Origin: Theocolax elegans
Taxonomy: Eukaryota; Arthropoda; Insecta; Hymenoptera; Cerocephalidae
Length of the DNA stretch: 64,000 bases
Direction: 5' to 3'
Assembly: GCA_026168455.1 (NCBI GenBank)
Contig: CM047426.1
Span: 64,653,238-64,717,237 of the forward strand
Shown here: in pieces, positions 43,299 through 55,839 of the stretch
How the letters are laid out: every line of letters begins with the position of its first letter
Numbering within the stretch: the first letter of the stretch is position 1
Position numbers and translations under genes: made by a program
The notes under the pieces: model-generated
What the model saw: only the letters and a program-made list of their open reading frames with translations
The model's database searches: none
Told to the model about the DNA's origin: nothing

Positions 43299-43440
43299 TT
43301 AGAGAGAGAGAGAGAGAGAGAGAGAGGACGAGGGAGAGGGTGGGCGTGAGAGAGGGGGAGCACGGACAAGAATGGGTGCACGAAAGAGAAAGAGTGAGTG
43401 AGAGGATGAGTGCAAGAGAGAGAGAGAGAGAGACAGAGAT
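43299..43440. repeat. (AG)n microsatellite on the 3' side of LINE-D
   Basis: (GA)n runs at 43301-43326 and 43415-43434 with degenerate copies between. It directly abuts the TTGATTGATTG end of LINE-D, and a similar tract lies at the other end of LINE-D. Confidence 0.85.
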
Positions 43441-43843
43441 TGATTGATTGATTGTTCTTTATTTGGCTTTATGGGGTAAATACCCCGTAAGCACTAACAG
43501 CATGAAATACAAAATTATACAGAAAATAAAATAAAATAAAATAAAATAACAATATTTGTAACATATATAAAACGTTAACAATATATAGCGATAATTACAA
43601 AAGCAGTGACTAGATTTGATATAATAAAAGAGTGTAAAATATTTTAAAAGCATATGTACAATTTATTAAAGAATAAATAAAAACTTAAAACTACACAACA
43701 ATAAATAAATAAATTAACTTAGCCGCTGCATCGCTTATGCGCAAGCATCGCTGAAATTTGGCAATTGTACTAGAGTTAGTTACTAAAATAAAAAACTTAA
43801 AATGAAAGAATATAAACTAAAAATAAAAGAATATAAATATAAA

Positions 43844-46830
43844 TTACGCAGCATCCAGGTGAGGGATGGACCTCGGCAATAAGCCCTCAGACACTACCCG
43901 CAAGGACCAGGCTGTTTGGTCGAGCCCAGACAAATGGTTAAATAGAATGGTTTTGAATTCGTTGAAGCATGAAGGGTTAAAGTTGATGACAGGAAGCTGA
44001 TTCAAAATGCGGGTGGAGGTGATGATAAATGACCTATTTAAGGCTTCTGTGCGCGGAGGAAGATACATGAGCGATTTGGGAGGATGACGGGAGGAAGAGC
44101 GAGGATTTTGGGCGGGTGGTATTAAGCAAGGTGAAATGATCAGCAAGATATGAGGGTGGAATTGTGAGCAATAATATTAAATGCTAGGGAGCCGATGAGA
44201 TATGAACGCCTGGACTCAACCGACAGCCATTTTAGACCAAGTCTAAACGGGGTGACGTGCTCACGTCTCGCTATGTTACCCCATACAAATCTGACACAGG
44301 CATTCAGCAATCTTTGAAGCTTGGTATTTTTAGTCTGATCTACATCATTATACACTGCGCACGCATAGTCTAGATGGGGAAAAATAAGCGTTTCAACAAG
44401 ACTCTTGCGAAGCTTGATCGATAGTGATTTATTGTAAAAGCGGAGAGAATGCAGAACACCGTGAACGCGCCTAGAGATTGACATGACCTGCTTAGACCAA
44501 TCGAGGGTAGGGGTGATCAGCAACCCCAGAGATTTAACCACATTCTCGTAATCCAGCAAGTCATTACCCAGCCTAACCCTCGGGGCAGTGTTCAGGTTGA
44601 TACGCGAAATAAAAGCCTGACTGCCCAGGATCATTACCTTCGTCTTTTTAACATTCAGTGAGAGGCCATTTTCCAATGCCCAATTTGCGATCGCATTTGC
44701 ATCGTGAGATACGCGTTGAACACCAGCGTTGAAGTCAGATGGAAAGAACGAATGGTAAACCTGGGCATCATCGGCAAACAACATATGATTGCTATACTTT
44801 AAAACCTTAGGTAAATCATTAATGAAAATGGAAAATAAGATCGGACCCAGAACACTGCCCTGAGGCACACCAGCATTCACCTCCAGCCAATCAGAAAACG
44901 TGCCAACCTCATCCACGACGGCCTGCTTGCGACCTACAAGGTATCTGTAAAACCAGTTAAGTACCAAATCTGTACAGCCGATATCGCCCAGCTTACGGAT
45001 GAGCTTATCGTGTGGGACTGTATCAAAGGCCTTGGAGAAATCAAATAGCACTAGGATCGTAATCATTCTGGAGTCAATTGCTCTTCTAACATCATCTAAC
45101 ACCCCCAGAAGAGCTGATTGAGTACTATGGCCCTTTCGAAAGCCCGCTTGCCTGTCAATTAACAAATGATTAGATTCGAGGTACTCAACCAGCTGGTCAT
45201 GTACCAATCTCTCCAAAACCTTTGAGATCTCACAAAGCTTGGCAATAGGTCTTGTGTCCGAACACGACTCCAACCTGCTCGACTTCGCCAACGGAAACAG
45301 CACGACCTTCTTCCAGCAATCGGGGAACCATCCGGCAGAAAGCATACCATTAAAGAGTTCCGTTAATGGTAGGGTAATTTGTGGTTCCAACAGTTTTAAC
45401 ATATTGACAGATATGCCATCGATGCCCGACGCTTTGGAAGAAGCTCTAGCAATAGTCCGCTGAACTTTTTTGGCTGATACTGGTAGAAAGCTGAATGAAG
45501 GAGACGTTGGAAAGTGACAAATATTAGAAATGATGGATGCGAATGAATGAATAGAGAGTGGTGGAGAATGATTTGAAATAGAAGCATAGTAATTGTTGAG
45601 TTGATGAATTGTAAAGTATTTTAATGGCGAAGGATTGGACTTCATGCCCAGACCCATATTTTTGAGTAGTTTCCAGGACTTAGTAGAGTCCTTTTCATTG
45701 TCTAGCTTTACTTGTAAATAGCGAAATTTACTAGAATTTATAGTGTTCTTAGCTCTATTCCTCAACTGCTTATATACATTGTAGTCAGAAAACAAACCAG
45801 AATTACGAAATTGCTTAAAAGCATTATTCTTAGCCTTAATAATGGTTTTTATTTCTAGAGTAACCCATGGCTTGTGCTTTGTTTTAATTGTAACTAATTT
45901 GGATGGTGCTAAGATATTGAACGTTGATGAAATGGAACTACAGAGGGAGGATAACGATGATGAAAGAAGGTCGAAATGACTAGATGAAAAAGATCGTAAA
46001 GGTGTGGGCTGGTCGGGCCAGGTAGATGAAGTTGAATCTGAAAATGCTGAAGATTGAAGTAATGAATTATGTGAATGATCCAGAAATGAAGTGAAGGTGG
46101 TGGCGAGCTGAAAGAGGTTGATCTTCTCCAAGTCCCCAACCCAGAACCTCTTGACTTGGTCCGGCGTCTTATTGATCATAAGGGAGATACTAATGGCATC
46201 ATGCCCCGTCGCAAAGGGAGAATCAGATTTATTATAAACATAGTCAGGCACTGGTTCACGAACCAGGAAAAGATCCAACCAGGTATGAGATGATCCCGCC
46301 GACGTCACAGCGTGGTGCGTAGGTTCTGATGGAATAAGGAAAAGGCCTAGAGCCGACAAACTCCCCATCAGCATATTCGCTGCAGCATTAGATGATGACA
46401 TATCAATGTTGAAATCGCCAGTAATAATAACATGTTTATAATTGGGGAGAATGTCAGCAAGAACATCAAAGAACTCCGTAGGGTACGCAGCAGAAGGTCT
46501 ACGATACACACTGCCAACGCCAACGCCACTGTTTTGTTTAATACACGCAAAATAAGAAATTCGGGGGCGTTGGAGAAGACAGGATCAGAGTGAGCTATGA
46601 TGCTCACAGTAAGCCCATTCCGAACATACGCCGCCACACCACCACCCTCCTTACCTACACGATCCAACCGATACAGAGCATAGCCTGGTAATTGAAGAAT
46701 TTCAGAGGAATCGCTTTCAGTAAGGAAGGTTTCCGTGATGGCTATGACATCGTGGGATTCAGGAAGAACAAGAGCTTCGATAGATGAAAAATGGTTTTCA
46801 GCGATTTATGTTAGAATGAAAAATGGAGAT
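43844..46830 (-). pseudogene. LINE-D ORF2: endonuclease and reverse transcriptase
   Basis: Endonuclease sequence starts near 46830 (DVIAITETFL, then KEGGGVAAYVRNG), shifts frame near 46520 and continues at 46509 (YRRPSAAYP, ITGDFNIDM, SHTWLDLFL). The RT is open for 789 codons down to 44140: ASGIDGISVNML, AGFRKGHSTQSALL, LFDFSKAFDTVPHDKL, GVPQGSVLGPILFSIFIND and intact FADDAQVYHS. A further shift near 44143 leads to the C-terminal piece (44146-43844, ending SIPHLDAA). The catalytic residues are present, so only two or three small indels make it non-functional; these could be consensus errors. Confidence 0.87.
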
Positions 46831-47132
46831 AGAATTATGTGATTTGATGTTTCTGACCCGACCAGTCCTGTCTCATGTGGTATGGGATGAAGAGAGGGAG
46901 ATGATTAATGTCGGCCTCCGAAGTTATACGAATAAGGGGGCCATCCCTCACCTTTCGCACGAATACATTAGATTACTTACGATGGGCCTCGCGTAACCCA
47001 GCTCTTATACACTTACGAATGGCCGCTTGCCAAATATTATAGACCGTCTTGGCCATAACGGCCGAATAAACAGCGAGCTATCGCCTCCCTCTCCGAAGAT
47101 TTTTTCGCCGATTGACCCTTAACAGATATGCC

Positions 47133-48095
47133 CTATCGAATATCGCATCTCTGGCTGTAGCAGACGATAAACGTAGCACAAGGCCTCTGCTGCGCGATTG
47201 TGTCGGTAGTTCTCCTTCGGCTGTAGTATTTTAGTCCGCGGAAGCCAGGGTCGTATTTCAATGATCTGCCTCGACAATAGAGGCAGCTTAATAGCATTAC
47301 AAGTATCTTGTCGACAATGTCAATGTCGGAGAGGGACGACGATAATGGCAAGCCCGTAGCCAAAATCTCGCAGGTGTCTTTGGTGTCGGGAGAAATCACA
47401 CAGGAAGGTGCATTCAAACAACAGCCGGAAGGTCTGTTCTCCTCCATGGCAACGATTCTCTGCTCTAGCTCGGTGTAACGATCATTCAAGCCGTCTAAAC
47501 GCACCCCCGTGGCCGACTCCACTCGATCAACGCGAGCATGTAGAGCCACAATATCCGCCCTAACTTCATCCAGTTTTCCCTCTACACGATCGACCTTCTC
47601 GACCACTGACTTTATATCGCTCCGCAAATTGTCGACATTTAGCTGGAGGCTTGCTTGCAAGTTGCACGCGAAGCTCTCCATCCACGGTGGTGTACCCGCC
47701 ATTGCGTCGGCTTCAGGCGCGGTATCGCGCGACGCTTGATTGGGCGGCAGAGGCGTGTCGCCACGAGGTTGCTTGGCAACCTGTGACGAAGATGGCGACG
47801 GAGGCGAGGCTACGCGTTTAGACACGGAGGAGGGCGGAGTGGGCGTGGCTGACAGCGCGGTGCGGCAGGTCGCGCTCGCTTGTCGCGGCAACCCAGGCGG
47901 TGGCGCCCTCGCTTCAATGGGAGCCGCAACTAGTGCTTTGGCTTTAGCCAACGCACAACAGCGGCGCTCTGTCGAGCCCGGCGCGACCTCAAAACAATGT
48001 GTGTGCGTAATATTATTACATAGTACACAAACCTCCGTGTAATCTTTACGCGTCAGTCGAGCACCACACACAAAACAGCCGCGCGACGTTGCCAT
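47133..48095 (-). CDS. LINE-D ORF1: PHD-like zinc finger and coiled coil
   Basis: The most likely start is ATG 48095 (MATSRGCFVCGARL), because the zinc-binding motif begins immediately after. The pattern CxxC...CVLCN...HTHCF...CC is PHD-like. It is followed by a proline/serine-rich linker and a heptad coiled coil (about 47700-47480; VEKVDRVEGKLDEV). The C-terminal 70 residues look frameshifted. PHD-type ORF1s occur in CR1/Jockey-group LINEs and bind RNA or chromatin by inference. Confidence 0.75.
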   Translation of the reverse strand: MATSRGCFVCGARLTRKDYTEVCVLCNNITHTHCFEVAPGSTERRCCALAKAKALVAAPIEARAPPPGLPRQASATCRTALSATPTPPSSVSKRVASPPSPSSSQVAKQPRGDTPLPPNQASRDTAPEADAMAGTPPWMESFACNLQASLQLNVDNLRSDIKSVVEKVDRVEGKLDEVRADIVALHARVDRVESATGVRLDGLNDRYTELEQRIVAMEENRPSGCCLNAPSCVISPDTKDTCEILATGLPLSSSLSDIDIVDKILVMLLSCLYCRGRSLKYDPGFRGLKYYSRRRTTDTIAQQRPCATFIVCYSQRCDIR

Positions 48096-48417
48096 TAGAA
48101 TAGTGAAGCGTCGATTCCGTTGACCTTGCGGTGTGCGAATTCTGCTCGTGTGCGTAAGTTGGTAATCCTGCTCGTAGACGTAACGCTGGACAGGCCGCCT
48201 TTTCGCAAACTCGCAGGTAACCTCCAAATGCCTTAGATGAAAAGCGATAAAACGTGGGAACAACTGACAGCAAAAACACAAACTATTTATAAAAATAGGT
48301 ACTGCTGTCAGTGTACGTCCCAATGATTCTACTGGAAAAATGCTCGATGCAAACGTGTGAGTAATGTGAGCGTTATAGTGCGGAGCAAAAATCGAGGCTG
48401 TTTAGTACTCACCGGAA

Positions 48418-48645
<228 letters not shown>

Positions 48646-48774
48646 TTAAATGTACGTGCATAAATGCATGTGTGAAATAATTTTTTAAACGCATGTGTTT
48701 ATACTATTAAAGTTTAATTCACAACTGCATAATAAACAACCCATGTTACTTATAAATAAAATATGTACACTTAC

Positions 48775-49102
48775 TTTCATAATCATTATATTCATCCATT
48801 AAATTTCTTAATGGATACAATCCCTGCATCTTGAGACGAATTATAAAATCTCCGGCTGCTCTTACCGCCACTTCGTTGCCTCGAAAAAAAAAGCGATGTA
48901 AATGGGCAATTTCTCGAAATTTGCAGCAGCTCAGGATGAAATTAAACTCCCGCACTAATCTCACATACTCCATTCGCCTTACACGATGACGCCACGTAAA
49001 ATCACATCTGCGCCAAAGTCTCGCGGGGGGCTGTCTTTGGCGCAAATAATCAACGATTCGCACAATAATACCGCACAAAATTATTTCAGCAGGGCTAATC
49101 AT
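48775..49102 (-). CDS. Exon 1 of the spliced Polinton gene
   Basis: ATG 49102 opens a frame that runs to a good donor (GAA A|GTAAGT, 48775|48774). The product starts MISPAEIILCGIIVRIVDYL and is basic and helical (RLWRRCDFTWRHRVRRME, HLHRFFFRGNEVAVRAAG). The exon ends in phase 1; the acceptor at 43138 restores the frame with exon 2. LINE-D and both (AG)n tracts lie in the resulting 5.6-kb intron. The protein is not recognised. Confidence 0.55.
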
Positions 49103-49854
49103 TTTTTAAACTTTTGTCGAAAAGATGATTTGCAAGAATAAGAACAAAGGTTTTTCGCGTGCTACGATGCAACTGAGACCGCGCAGGAAAATAGACTGAC
49201 GATTTTCAGATTTTCATCCCTACTAACCGATTTTTCTCCCTCTTGTTTTCTCATTTACGTTATGACACGGGCATGCACACAGATGTATACTAATTTTCAT
49301 ACCTAGGTATGTGCATTAGAGAGGTCCATCTGGTTTTTATTGCCGCTACAGGTTACAGATTCATTCCTGCACACGTGCGCAACAAGCATTTTACTTTCAA
49401 TAATAAACTCTATCGATGTGATCATTTGTATAAGTTTACTTAGGACGATAACGAATTTTTTGTACAGAGATACCCTACAGAGAAGTGCTCCATCTGTTTT
49501 TTATTATAAACATCCTTAAAAACGTATTCTTATCTACTTACGTTTCGTCGATTTCCCTAAAAACAGGTAAAATCTTAACCCTCTATTTAAATGGGTATTC
49601 CTTTTTTACTTGAAGGTTTTAGTTTTACTCGCACAGTCCGAACGTTCACATCGAGGTGCCTTAGTAGAATTTTATTGATAAAGGATTTTCAAATAATACA
49701 ATTAATTAATAGGGTGAATAAGACTGTATAATTTCGGTAATTTATACGTTTGGTTTCTCGTGTTTTTAAGAAAAAAGACTTATTAATAATTAAGTTTTTT
49801 GAAAATTTATTTAAAAAGTTTATTTGAAGTTTGTGTGTTGTTTAAGAAAGTGCG
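49103..49854. promoter_or_regulatory. Divergent intergenic region
   Basis: This 750-base AT-rich gap separates the minus-strand spliced gene from the plus-strand 341-codon gene. It would hold both promoters. No clear TATA box or repeat stands out. Confidence 0.3.
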
Positions 49855-50880
49855 ATGGAAATTACAAATGAAATAAACAGTTGTGAATTCGATATGGATA
49901 TAGATTGCATGGACCTGTTGGGTACAAATGAATTAATTCAAACGACAGCTGACGATTTTTCTACGATTAATAAACCAAATTTGTATACACATGGAATAAA
50001 CGATAGTTTTCAACATCCGATTATCACACCGCTAAGTACACCATGTTTACAGGAAGACACAGTGCAGGATTCTTTTTTACCAGACGATCTCGCGGTATTA
50101 ACCGATCTTTCATTTTTCTCAGCGTGTTCTTCTGATTTTGAACGTCAAATACCAGGATTGCTCAACAAACCGAATAATGCGGATACTTTAACGCAAACGA
50201 CAAATTATTCGAGTACGTCAAATTCTGACGAGATTGTGATAAATTTACCTGAGTCGCACAAGCAATTAAAGGAGTACGCATTTCCCGAAACCGTAAAAGA
50301 AATGTCAAGTAGTGAAGTTACCGAGGCGATCGAATCTATTTTACAGTCATTTAATGAACGGAATACGGAAATTACAATTACACATACAGAGAAGGAGCCC
50401 GAGGAAGAAGAAGATAGTGACATTGAAATAATACATGAATCAGATTCAAATAAAGAAAACAAATCGTCGACAATTAATAAATATACGTATCAATCTCGGG
50501 CTTCGCGCGAAAAAAGGAGCGAACTTTTTTTTAAACAGACGAAAAGTGTTTCGCAGGTATTTAATAAAATAGAAAGAGTGAGTAAGTTAACTCGCGATAT
50601 TATAACGTGCATGGAAGCCTTGGATAAATGCGTAACGGGTCGTAACAATCCGAATACGGGCATTCAAAGATTCATCACATGGGGGAGGTTAATTTTAGCA
50701 GCAAATAAAAATATATTACAAACCAAACCATTTACATTGACAAGAGAAGAATTTTTTAACAGCATTACACACGTCAAAGAACCAGAACAAGATTATAAGC
50801 CAATCGAAACGATAAGAAGGAAGGATGTATACGTTTATCAGTACAAATTGACAAAATCACAAGCACTTCTAAGCGGATAA
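49855..50880 (+). CDS. Acidic protein of unknown function at the right end of the Polinton
   Basis: A 341-residue intact frame, the only long plus-strand gene of the element. The N-terminal 200 residues are acidic, serine/threonine-rich and probably disordered (EKEPEEEEDSDIEIIHESDS). Residues about 215-300 are helical and basic (RSELFFKQTKSVSQVFNKIE, CMEALDKCVTGRN, FITWGRLILAANK). I do not recognise the protein. Its orientation away from the replication and structural genes suggests a separate, possibly early, transcript. A small ORF follows 82 bases downstream. Confidence 0.6.
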   Translation: MEITNEINSCEFDMDIDCMDLLGTNELIQTTADDFSTINKPNLYTHGINDSFQHPIITPLSTPCLQEDTVQDSFLPDDLAVLTDLSFFSACSSDFERQIPGLLNKPNNADTLTQTTNYSSTSNSDEIVINLPESHKQLKEYAFPETVKEMSSSEVTEAIESILQSFNERNTEITITHTEKEPEEEEDSDIEIIHESDSNKENKSSTINKYTYQSRASREKRSELFFKQTKSVSQVFNKIERVSKLTRDIITCMEALDKCVTGRNNPNTGIQRFITWGRLILAANKNILQTKPFTLTREEFFNSITHVKEPEQDYKPIETIRRKDVYVYQYKLTKSQALLSG

Positions 50881-50961
50881 TGAGTCAAAATTTTTATTAA
50901 TCTCAGTAAATTTATTAATGTTCAATTAATTATAATTATACCTTTTTCTTTTAGTTTATCG

Positions 50962-51204
50962 ATGTTTATGGGTGATATGCTAAAAAGTTTAATAATTAAC
51001 AATACCTTGGCCGCAGCTTGGCGATTTAAAGCGTACCAGTATGTCAAGGAAAAAACATCAATTTTCGATAACTGTGCACTTTTGCGAGATCCTTATGGCG
51101 AAAAAGGTTTTCACAAATTTATAAGTGCGGGACAAGTAAAAAATATAATTAACAGTGAGCAAGAGACATATTTAATAAATAGAAAATACAGTATTCCTTT
51201 TTGA
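50962..51204 (+). CDS. Small ORF downstream of the acidic gene, possibly a second exon
   Basis: 80 codons (start MFMGDMLKSLIINNT, end YLINRKYSIPF), preceded by a polypyrimidine tract and TTTTAG at 50950-50955. This could be an acceptor site, making it a terminal exon. An AATAAA-type signal follows near 51243. The protein shows an aromatic/basic pattern without a known domain. Confidence 0.45.
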   Translation: MFMGDMLKSLIINNTLAAAWRFKAYQYVKEKTSIFDNCALLRDPYGEKGFHKFISAGQVKNIINSEQETYLINRKYSIPF

Positions 51205-51600
51205 GTTACATAATATTTAATATAATAATGTAACGATGTGAGAATAAAGAAATAAATTTTAATTGCATTATAAATTAAACACTTAATTATTTTTATTTTT
51301 TAAAAATTTCCTAATTTAATTATCCCTGTAAATTTGACATGCGTGATGTATAATTTATAAATATGAGCAATCATAATAATAAGAAGAGCGAGCAAGAGAA
51401 ATAAAAGTATTTATTACCGGTTAAGTATAAGCGTTAAAAATAGGACATGGACGACCGAAAAGTAGACATGGTTGCATCACTCTAAGCACCAGTCGTACAG
51501 CATGAGTAAGGTGTACAAGGTATTGTACAGATTCGTACACGTACATTAGGCCAGAAAATAAACATGTGTTTCTTCTTATTACTTAAAACTAAGGATTCCA
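51205..51600. other. AT-rich gap before the right subterminal array
   Basis: No gene is seen. It contains polyadenylation-like AATAAA motifs near 51243-51255 and otherwise AT-rich sequence. Confidence 0.5.
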
Positions 51601-51607
51601 CAACGGT

Positions 51608-51638
<31 letters not shown>

Positions 51639-52056
51639 CGTCGGTGCGAGAGAGGTACATCTGGCTAGGCGCCACGGTGTCTCTCCATACCGTCCCGAAA
51701 ACCGAGATCTACGCTATCCCACTTCTTAGGTGCACGCAAGAGTTCTAGACAAAGCTAGAGAGCAAGAGAGAGGGAGAGAGAGCAACAGAGATCGAAGACG
51801 ACCAGGAGTATCGATGTGGTGTGGGTATGTTGACAGCGCGCCATACCGGCCCAAAAATGAGTAGCACGAAGTGTGTATACACTGCGCTATACCGGCCCTT
51901 AGACGCTGCAGTGTTTTTCATAGACAGAGCGGTTGGAAGAGAGAGCGTAAGAGAGACACACGAGCGAGAGAGAGGGAGAGAGGGACAGCGTGGGTGCGAG
52001 AGAGAGAGAGAGAGAGAGCCACGAGCGAGAGAGAGGGAGAGAGGCACAGCGTGGGT

Positions 52057-52087
<31 letters not shown>

Positions 52088-52214
52088 CACATCTGGTGCA
52101 CTGGCGCCGCGGCTAAAAATAGATGCGTCTCGCCATACCGGCCCTACGCCCGGGCCTCGCGGGGCCGCGTGGTGGGGGTTTGTTTACGTCTCGCCATACC
52201 ACCCTATACCTACT
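51600..52214. repeat. Polinton right subterminal repeat array with (GA)n tracts
   Basis: Inverted counterpart of 28078-28700. CGC(C/T)ATACC motifs recur (near 51840, 51885, 52132 and 52192) with GGGGTTTGTTTACGTC and (AG)n runs (51609-51638, 51999-52018 and 52068-52088). The two sides share motifs but not exact order, unlike the outer TIRs. Confidence 0.8.
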
Positions 52215-53323
52215 CTCAAAAAATAGATTGGTAAATAAAATTTAAGACATTTATTTATTATTATGTAGCGCAAAATACTTGACAATTTTATTTTGATTTC
52301 AGTACTTTCAATTGCAGTAACTGTTTGCGAATACTGTGATTATGGTTTGATCTTATTCTTAATAATTAAAGTTAAATATTAGATTTACAATGTGGTACAA
52401 AATACTTGTCGGTTATTCCGCTTCATTTCAATGCTTTCTATTCAAACAACTTCTTAATAACAATTTATCTACTTTTTAATACCAAATTTTAAGTTGTTGA
52501 ACATTTGAAGTTTTTCTAAGTAGAAAAAAAGATAGAAGCAAGAAATGAAAATATTTATTTTATCAGTTAACAACTATCATTATACTTGCGTATTTTCACA
52601 CCTTCATGGAAGGTGTTATTTCAAAATACTTTCTATTCATAAAACTTGATGTTAGAAATTTCATATAATAAATGATAAGTTTTTTAAATACTTAGGATGA
52701 AAATGTAATTTCTGTAAGAGAATAGATTATATTAAACAGTTTCTAAAAATATATATAAAAGTTTTCACTTAGATCGAGTTACGTTAATAAAAACTTGTAA
52801 TGTAGTAACTAAATAATCACAGCTTGGGATTTCTTATGTGGCAAGGCAGAAAACTTTTCATTAAGATTATTAACCAACTCATCAAAAAATCATTCTTTTT
52901 CTCCTGATTTTTTTGGTAGGTAAGAATTTTTCTGTAAAGTGTACTACAGAAAATATGAATTAATTCATACTAAATAGTATGTTAATACTATTACATTATA
53001 ATAGGTAAAACTAATAATACCTCGACACAAGTAGAATATATGAAAAAGTTACTATAAAAATAAATTTAGCCAAATGGGTAAAAAATTGACTGAATTTTTC
53101 GATTGACTTGTTTACATACATAGTACGTACAAGCATATATACATTTTCAAAAACAATTAGAAGGTAAACAAAAGTTTTTTTTTGTGATAAACATTTCTTA
53201 CCTTTAAGATTTGTACGTATAATCGATATTTATTTAGATAAGGTCTAAAACCGTCTTTTTTGTACATTTTACGCTTTTTTAATCATTTTTTTTCATTTAT
53301 AAGGAAAAATATCAATGTGAGGA
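52215..53323. repeat. Polinton right terminal inverted repeat
   Basis: Reverse complement of 25933-27056 with few differences, ending in CAATGTGAGGA at 53323. Unlike the left copy it is not interrupted by a foldback element, so it preserves the original join AAAAAATAGATTGG to the subterminal array. Confidence 0.9.
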
Positions 53324-55380
53324 AGATTTTTTACATATAAACTTTTACAGTGCAATTAATATTTGTCTTTATAAAGTAGAAAAAACGTTTTTTTGCACTA
53401 TTTTGTCACTTCAATGCGTTTAACTTGCCAGTATTTAATTGTACATAAAAATTTATTTTTAAACATTTTCTATATCTATATTTTAGATTATTTAATTTTT
53501 TTTATATATATATAATGTCGTAGAAAAACGTTTTAGCGTCATGTTAAAAAGTGCTACCGTTTAATATCTATTCGACCAATTTGGTCCAAAATAGCAACGT
53601 TTACTTCTCTATTTATGTATTGGTCCATACACAGAACGAAGATGATTCATTAATTCCTAAACATAAATAACCCAAAATTATAATGAAATATTTAATACTA
53701 TTTGATATTAGTGATTTAAAATAAATTTTCTTAATTACTTGAGATTGTTCATCAAGAAGTGTTCCTCTTTTAACAGATTGTATAAAGTTAGTGTGTGAAA
53801 TTATAATGTCGTCGAGTGACAATGCTTGTCTCAGCTGCTTAGCAAAAATACATCCCAGGAACATTCAATCACCTGCAAATAAAAATTATTGCAGTTACAA
53901 ATAACTGCTTCTTTTTTTTTTTGCATTAAATTATTTATCAACCTCGCATAAAATGTAATACTGCATTTGGTAAAATTTCAGTAGGGTATGGTTCTGCTTT
54001 GGTAAATTGTTAAATAAATAATTTTATTAACAAATAATTATATTGTTAACTTCTCTAAAATAATAATTTATTCAAATAATTAATAAACATTTCTGTGAAG
54101 TTTTCATACCTGAGAAAACTGTAGTCCAAAACCAAGAATTAAAATTATCAACATTAAACATAACCAATAATTGTCACTGACAGGTTCTGTTACGCGCACG
54201 CTTCTCGGCAAATTAGATGATTGACGACCGTGTAAGATAAAAGATGACCGTTTAAGATAATAATGAAAAAATAACTAGATCACGCGTGTCTCACTCACTC
54301 TTTCGTTTTCCCCTATAGCTCTGTCTCAACTTTTTTGAGTAGACATATATATATATATATATATAGGAGACGAAAAAGATATCGAAAAATACATAGCCGA
54401 GTAAAAGAATTTGACATCTCAGATATTTACATGAAGTTTTAATAAAGTATTACTAAATAATTTATTGAAAAAATATTAAAAAAGAAATAATATATGATAT
54501 AAAAAGTTACGTAAATAACATATTATATATTAATATTCAAAAATAAAAAAACCGCAGGTGCAGTTAGATGTCTAATAGGTGCTAGCGCGCATTATACTTG
54601 CGTTGGTTGCGCTACCGCGCACCTTGATCAATAATTTTTGATAATTTATAAGTCGTAATTCCAATGCATGATATTATTGGCCTTAAGGGGGTGCCATAGC
54701 GAAAAACTATCGACGAAGCGTAGACAATGTAGTAAGCTGTAATGTACTAGCAGCGGCATCATCCGTTGTAACATTATATTACGCTATAAGTTTACAGTAG
54801 ATGGCGCTAATTGTACATGCCAGCTATCATATTCATTTACCAATAACTTTTTGTGCATTGCATATTTTACAAAAACCATTGGGGTTGCACACTCAAGAAT
54901 TATCGATAATGGTATCGGTAACATAATATAACCTCAAAATAGATGATAATATTAGTACATTTTATTTATTTGGGATGTCAGACCCAAATCATAGGAATGT
55001 GCATCTTTCAAAATAAAACGCTAGAAATGTATTAACTTCTCGATTTTTCTAAGAAAAATTCATATTTTAAATATTAATTGATGAAACAATTTGTAGTCAG
55101 TAGGTAGTGACAAAAAAAAATACGTTTTCAACCCAAACGAAAACGAAAAAAGTAAAAAGTGATCCATTTATGATTCCGACGTTCCCATAGCACGTCTGCT
55201 TTTCGCGCAACAGATTGCGTTACATTTAAAATATTACTTTTGTATTATGCAATGTAGTGAATTGTACCGTTTACTACACTTATTTATTACACTGCAGAGA
55301 ATAATACTGTAAATACTCTTATTTCTGCATTTCTTTATGCAGCGGACTATACCATCTAGAACGCAACTAGAGCCTTTAGC
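53324..55380. other. AT-rich spacer with a possible host exon
   Basis: Mostly AT-rich with an (AT)n run near 54344-54364. On the minus strand, 53872-53746 is flanked by TTTTATTTGCAG and CAA|GTAATT. It reads as a helical peptide (FAKQLRQALSLDDIIISHTN) vaguely like gamma-tubulin complex proteins, but a stop precedes its ATG. This is only a hint of a host exon or a captured fragment. Confidence 0.25.
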
Positions 55381-55384
55381 TTTA

Positions 55385-55749
55385 CTGCATACATTCCTTA
55401 CATTTCGCTATGCAAGTACTCGTCGTATTCGTTTTACGTCAAACCTTTTTACCTTTGCTGAATACATTCCATGCATTTCGCTATGCAAGTACTCGTGGTA
55501 TTCGTTTTGCTTCAACATTTTTTACCTTTGCTGAATACATTCCATGCATTTCGCTATGCAAGTACTCGTGGTATTCGTTTTGCTTCAATTTTTTTTACTT
55601 TTGCTGAATACATTCCTTGCATTTCGTTATGCAAGTACTCATGGTATTCGATTTGCTTCATTCTTTTTTATCTTTACTGAATACATTCCTTGCATTTCGT
55701 CATGCAAGTACTCGTGGTATTCGTTTTGTTTCAACCATTGAACATGTGC
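55385..55749. repeat. 73-bp tandem repeat, five copies
   Basis: Copies begin at 55385, 55458, 55531, 55604 and 55677, exactly 73 bases apart with no indels. The core is ATACATTCC(A/T)TGCATTTCG followed by TATGCAAGTACTCGTGGTATT. Overlapping frames of about 65 codons in the copies are by-products of the repeat (73 is not a multiple of three). Confidence 0.93.
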
Positions 55750-55839
55750 TGTTATTAGGACCAATTAGTATGCATAACTTCTGCATTTCACTATCTGGTA
55801 CCCGATATTTCTGAATTTTTCTATGTAATATATAGGTCC

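Larger units (their letters stand above)
43440..48417 (-). mobile_element. LINE-D: PHD-type non-LTR retrotransposon in an intron, flanked by (GA)n
   Basis: Minus-strand element with ORF1 (PHD-like plus coiled coil), ORF2 (endonuclease plus reverse transcriptase) and a 3' end of (TTGA)n type on the plus strand (ATTGATTGATTG, 43440-43453). Such short tandem tails are usual for CR1/Jockey/I-group LINEs. A palindrome GGGGTAAATACCCC lies near the 3' end (43473-43486). Both flanks are (GA)n, suggesting insertion into a microsatellite. It interrupts the Polinton spliced gene between exons 1 and 2. Confidence 0.85.

Noticed and set aside
55385..55749. CRISPR array
   Set aside because: The whole 73-bp unit repeats without variable spacers, and the sequence is eukaryotic.
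55337..55814. Series of overlapping 65-69-codon ORFs
   Set aside because: They arise from the 73-bp repeat in rotating frames and have no shared product.
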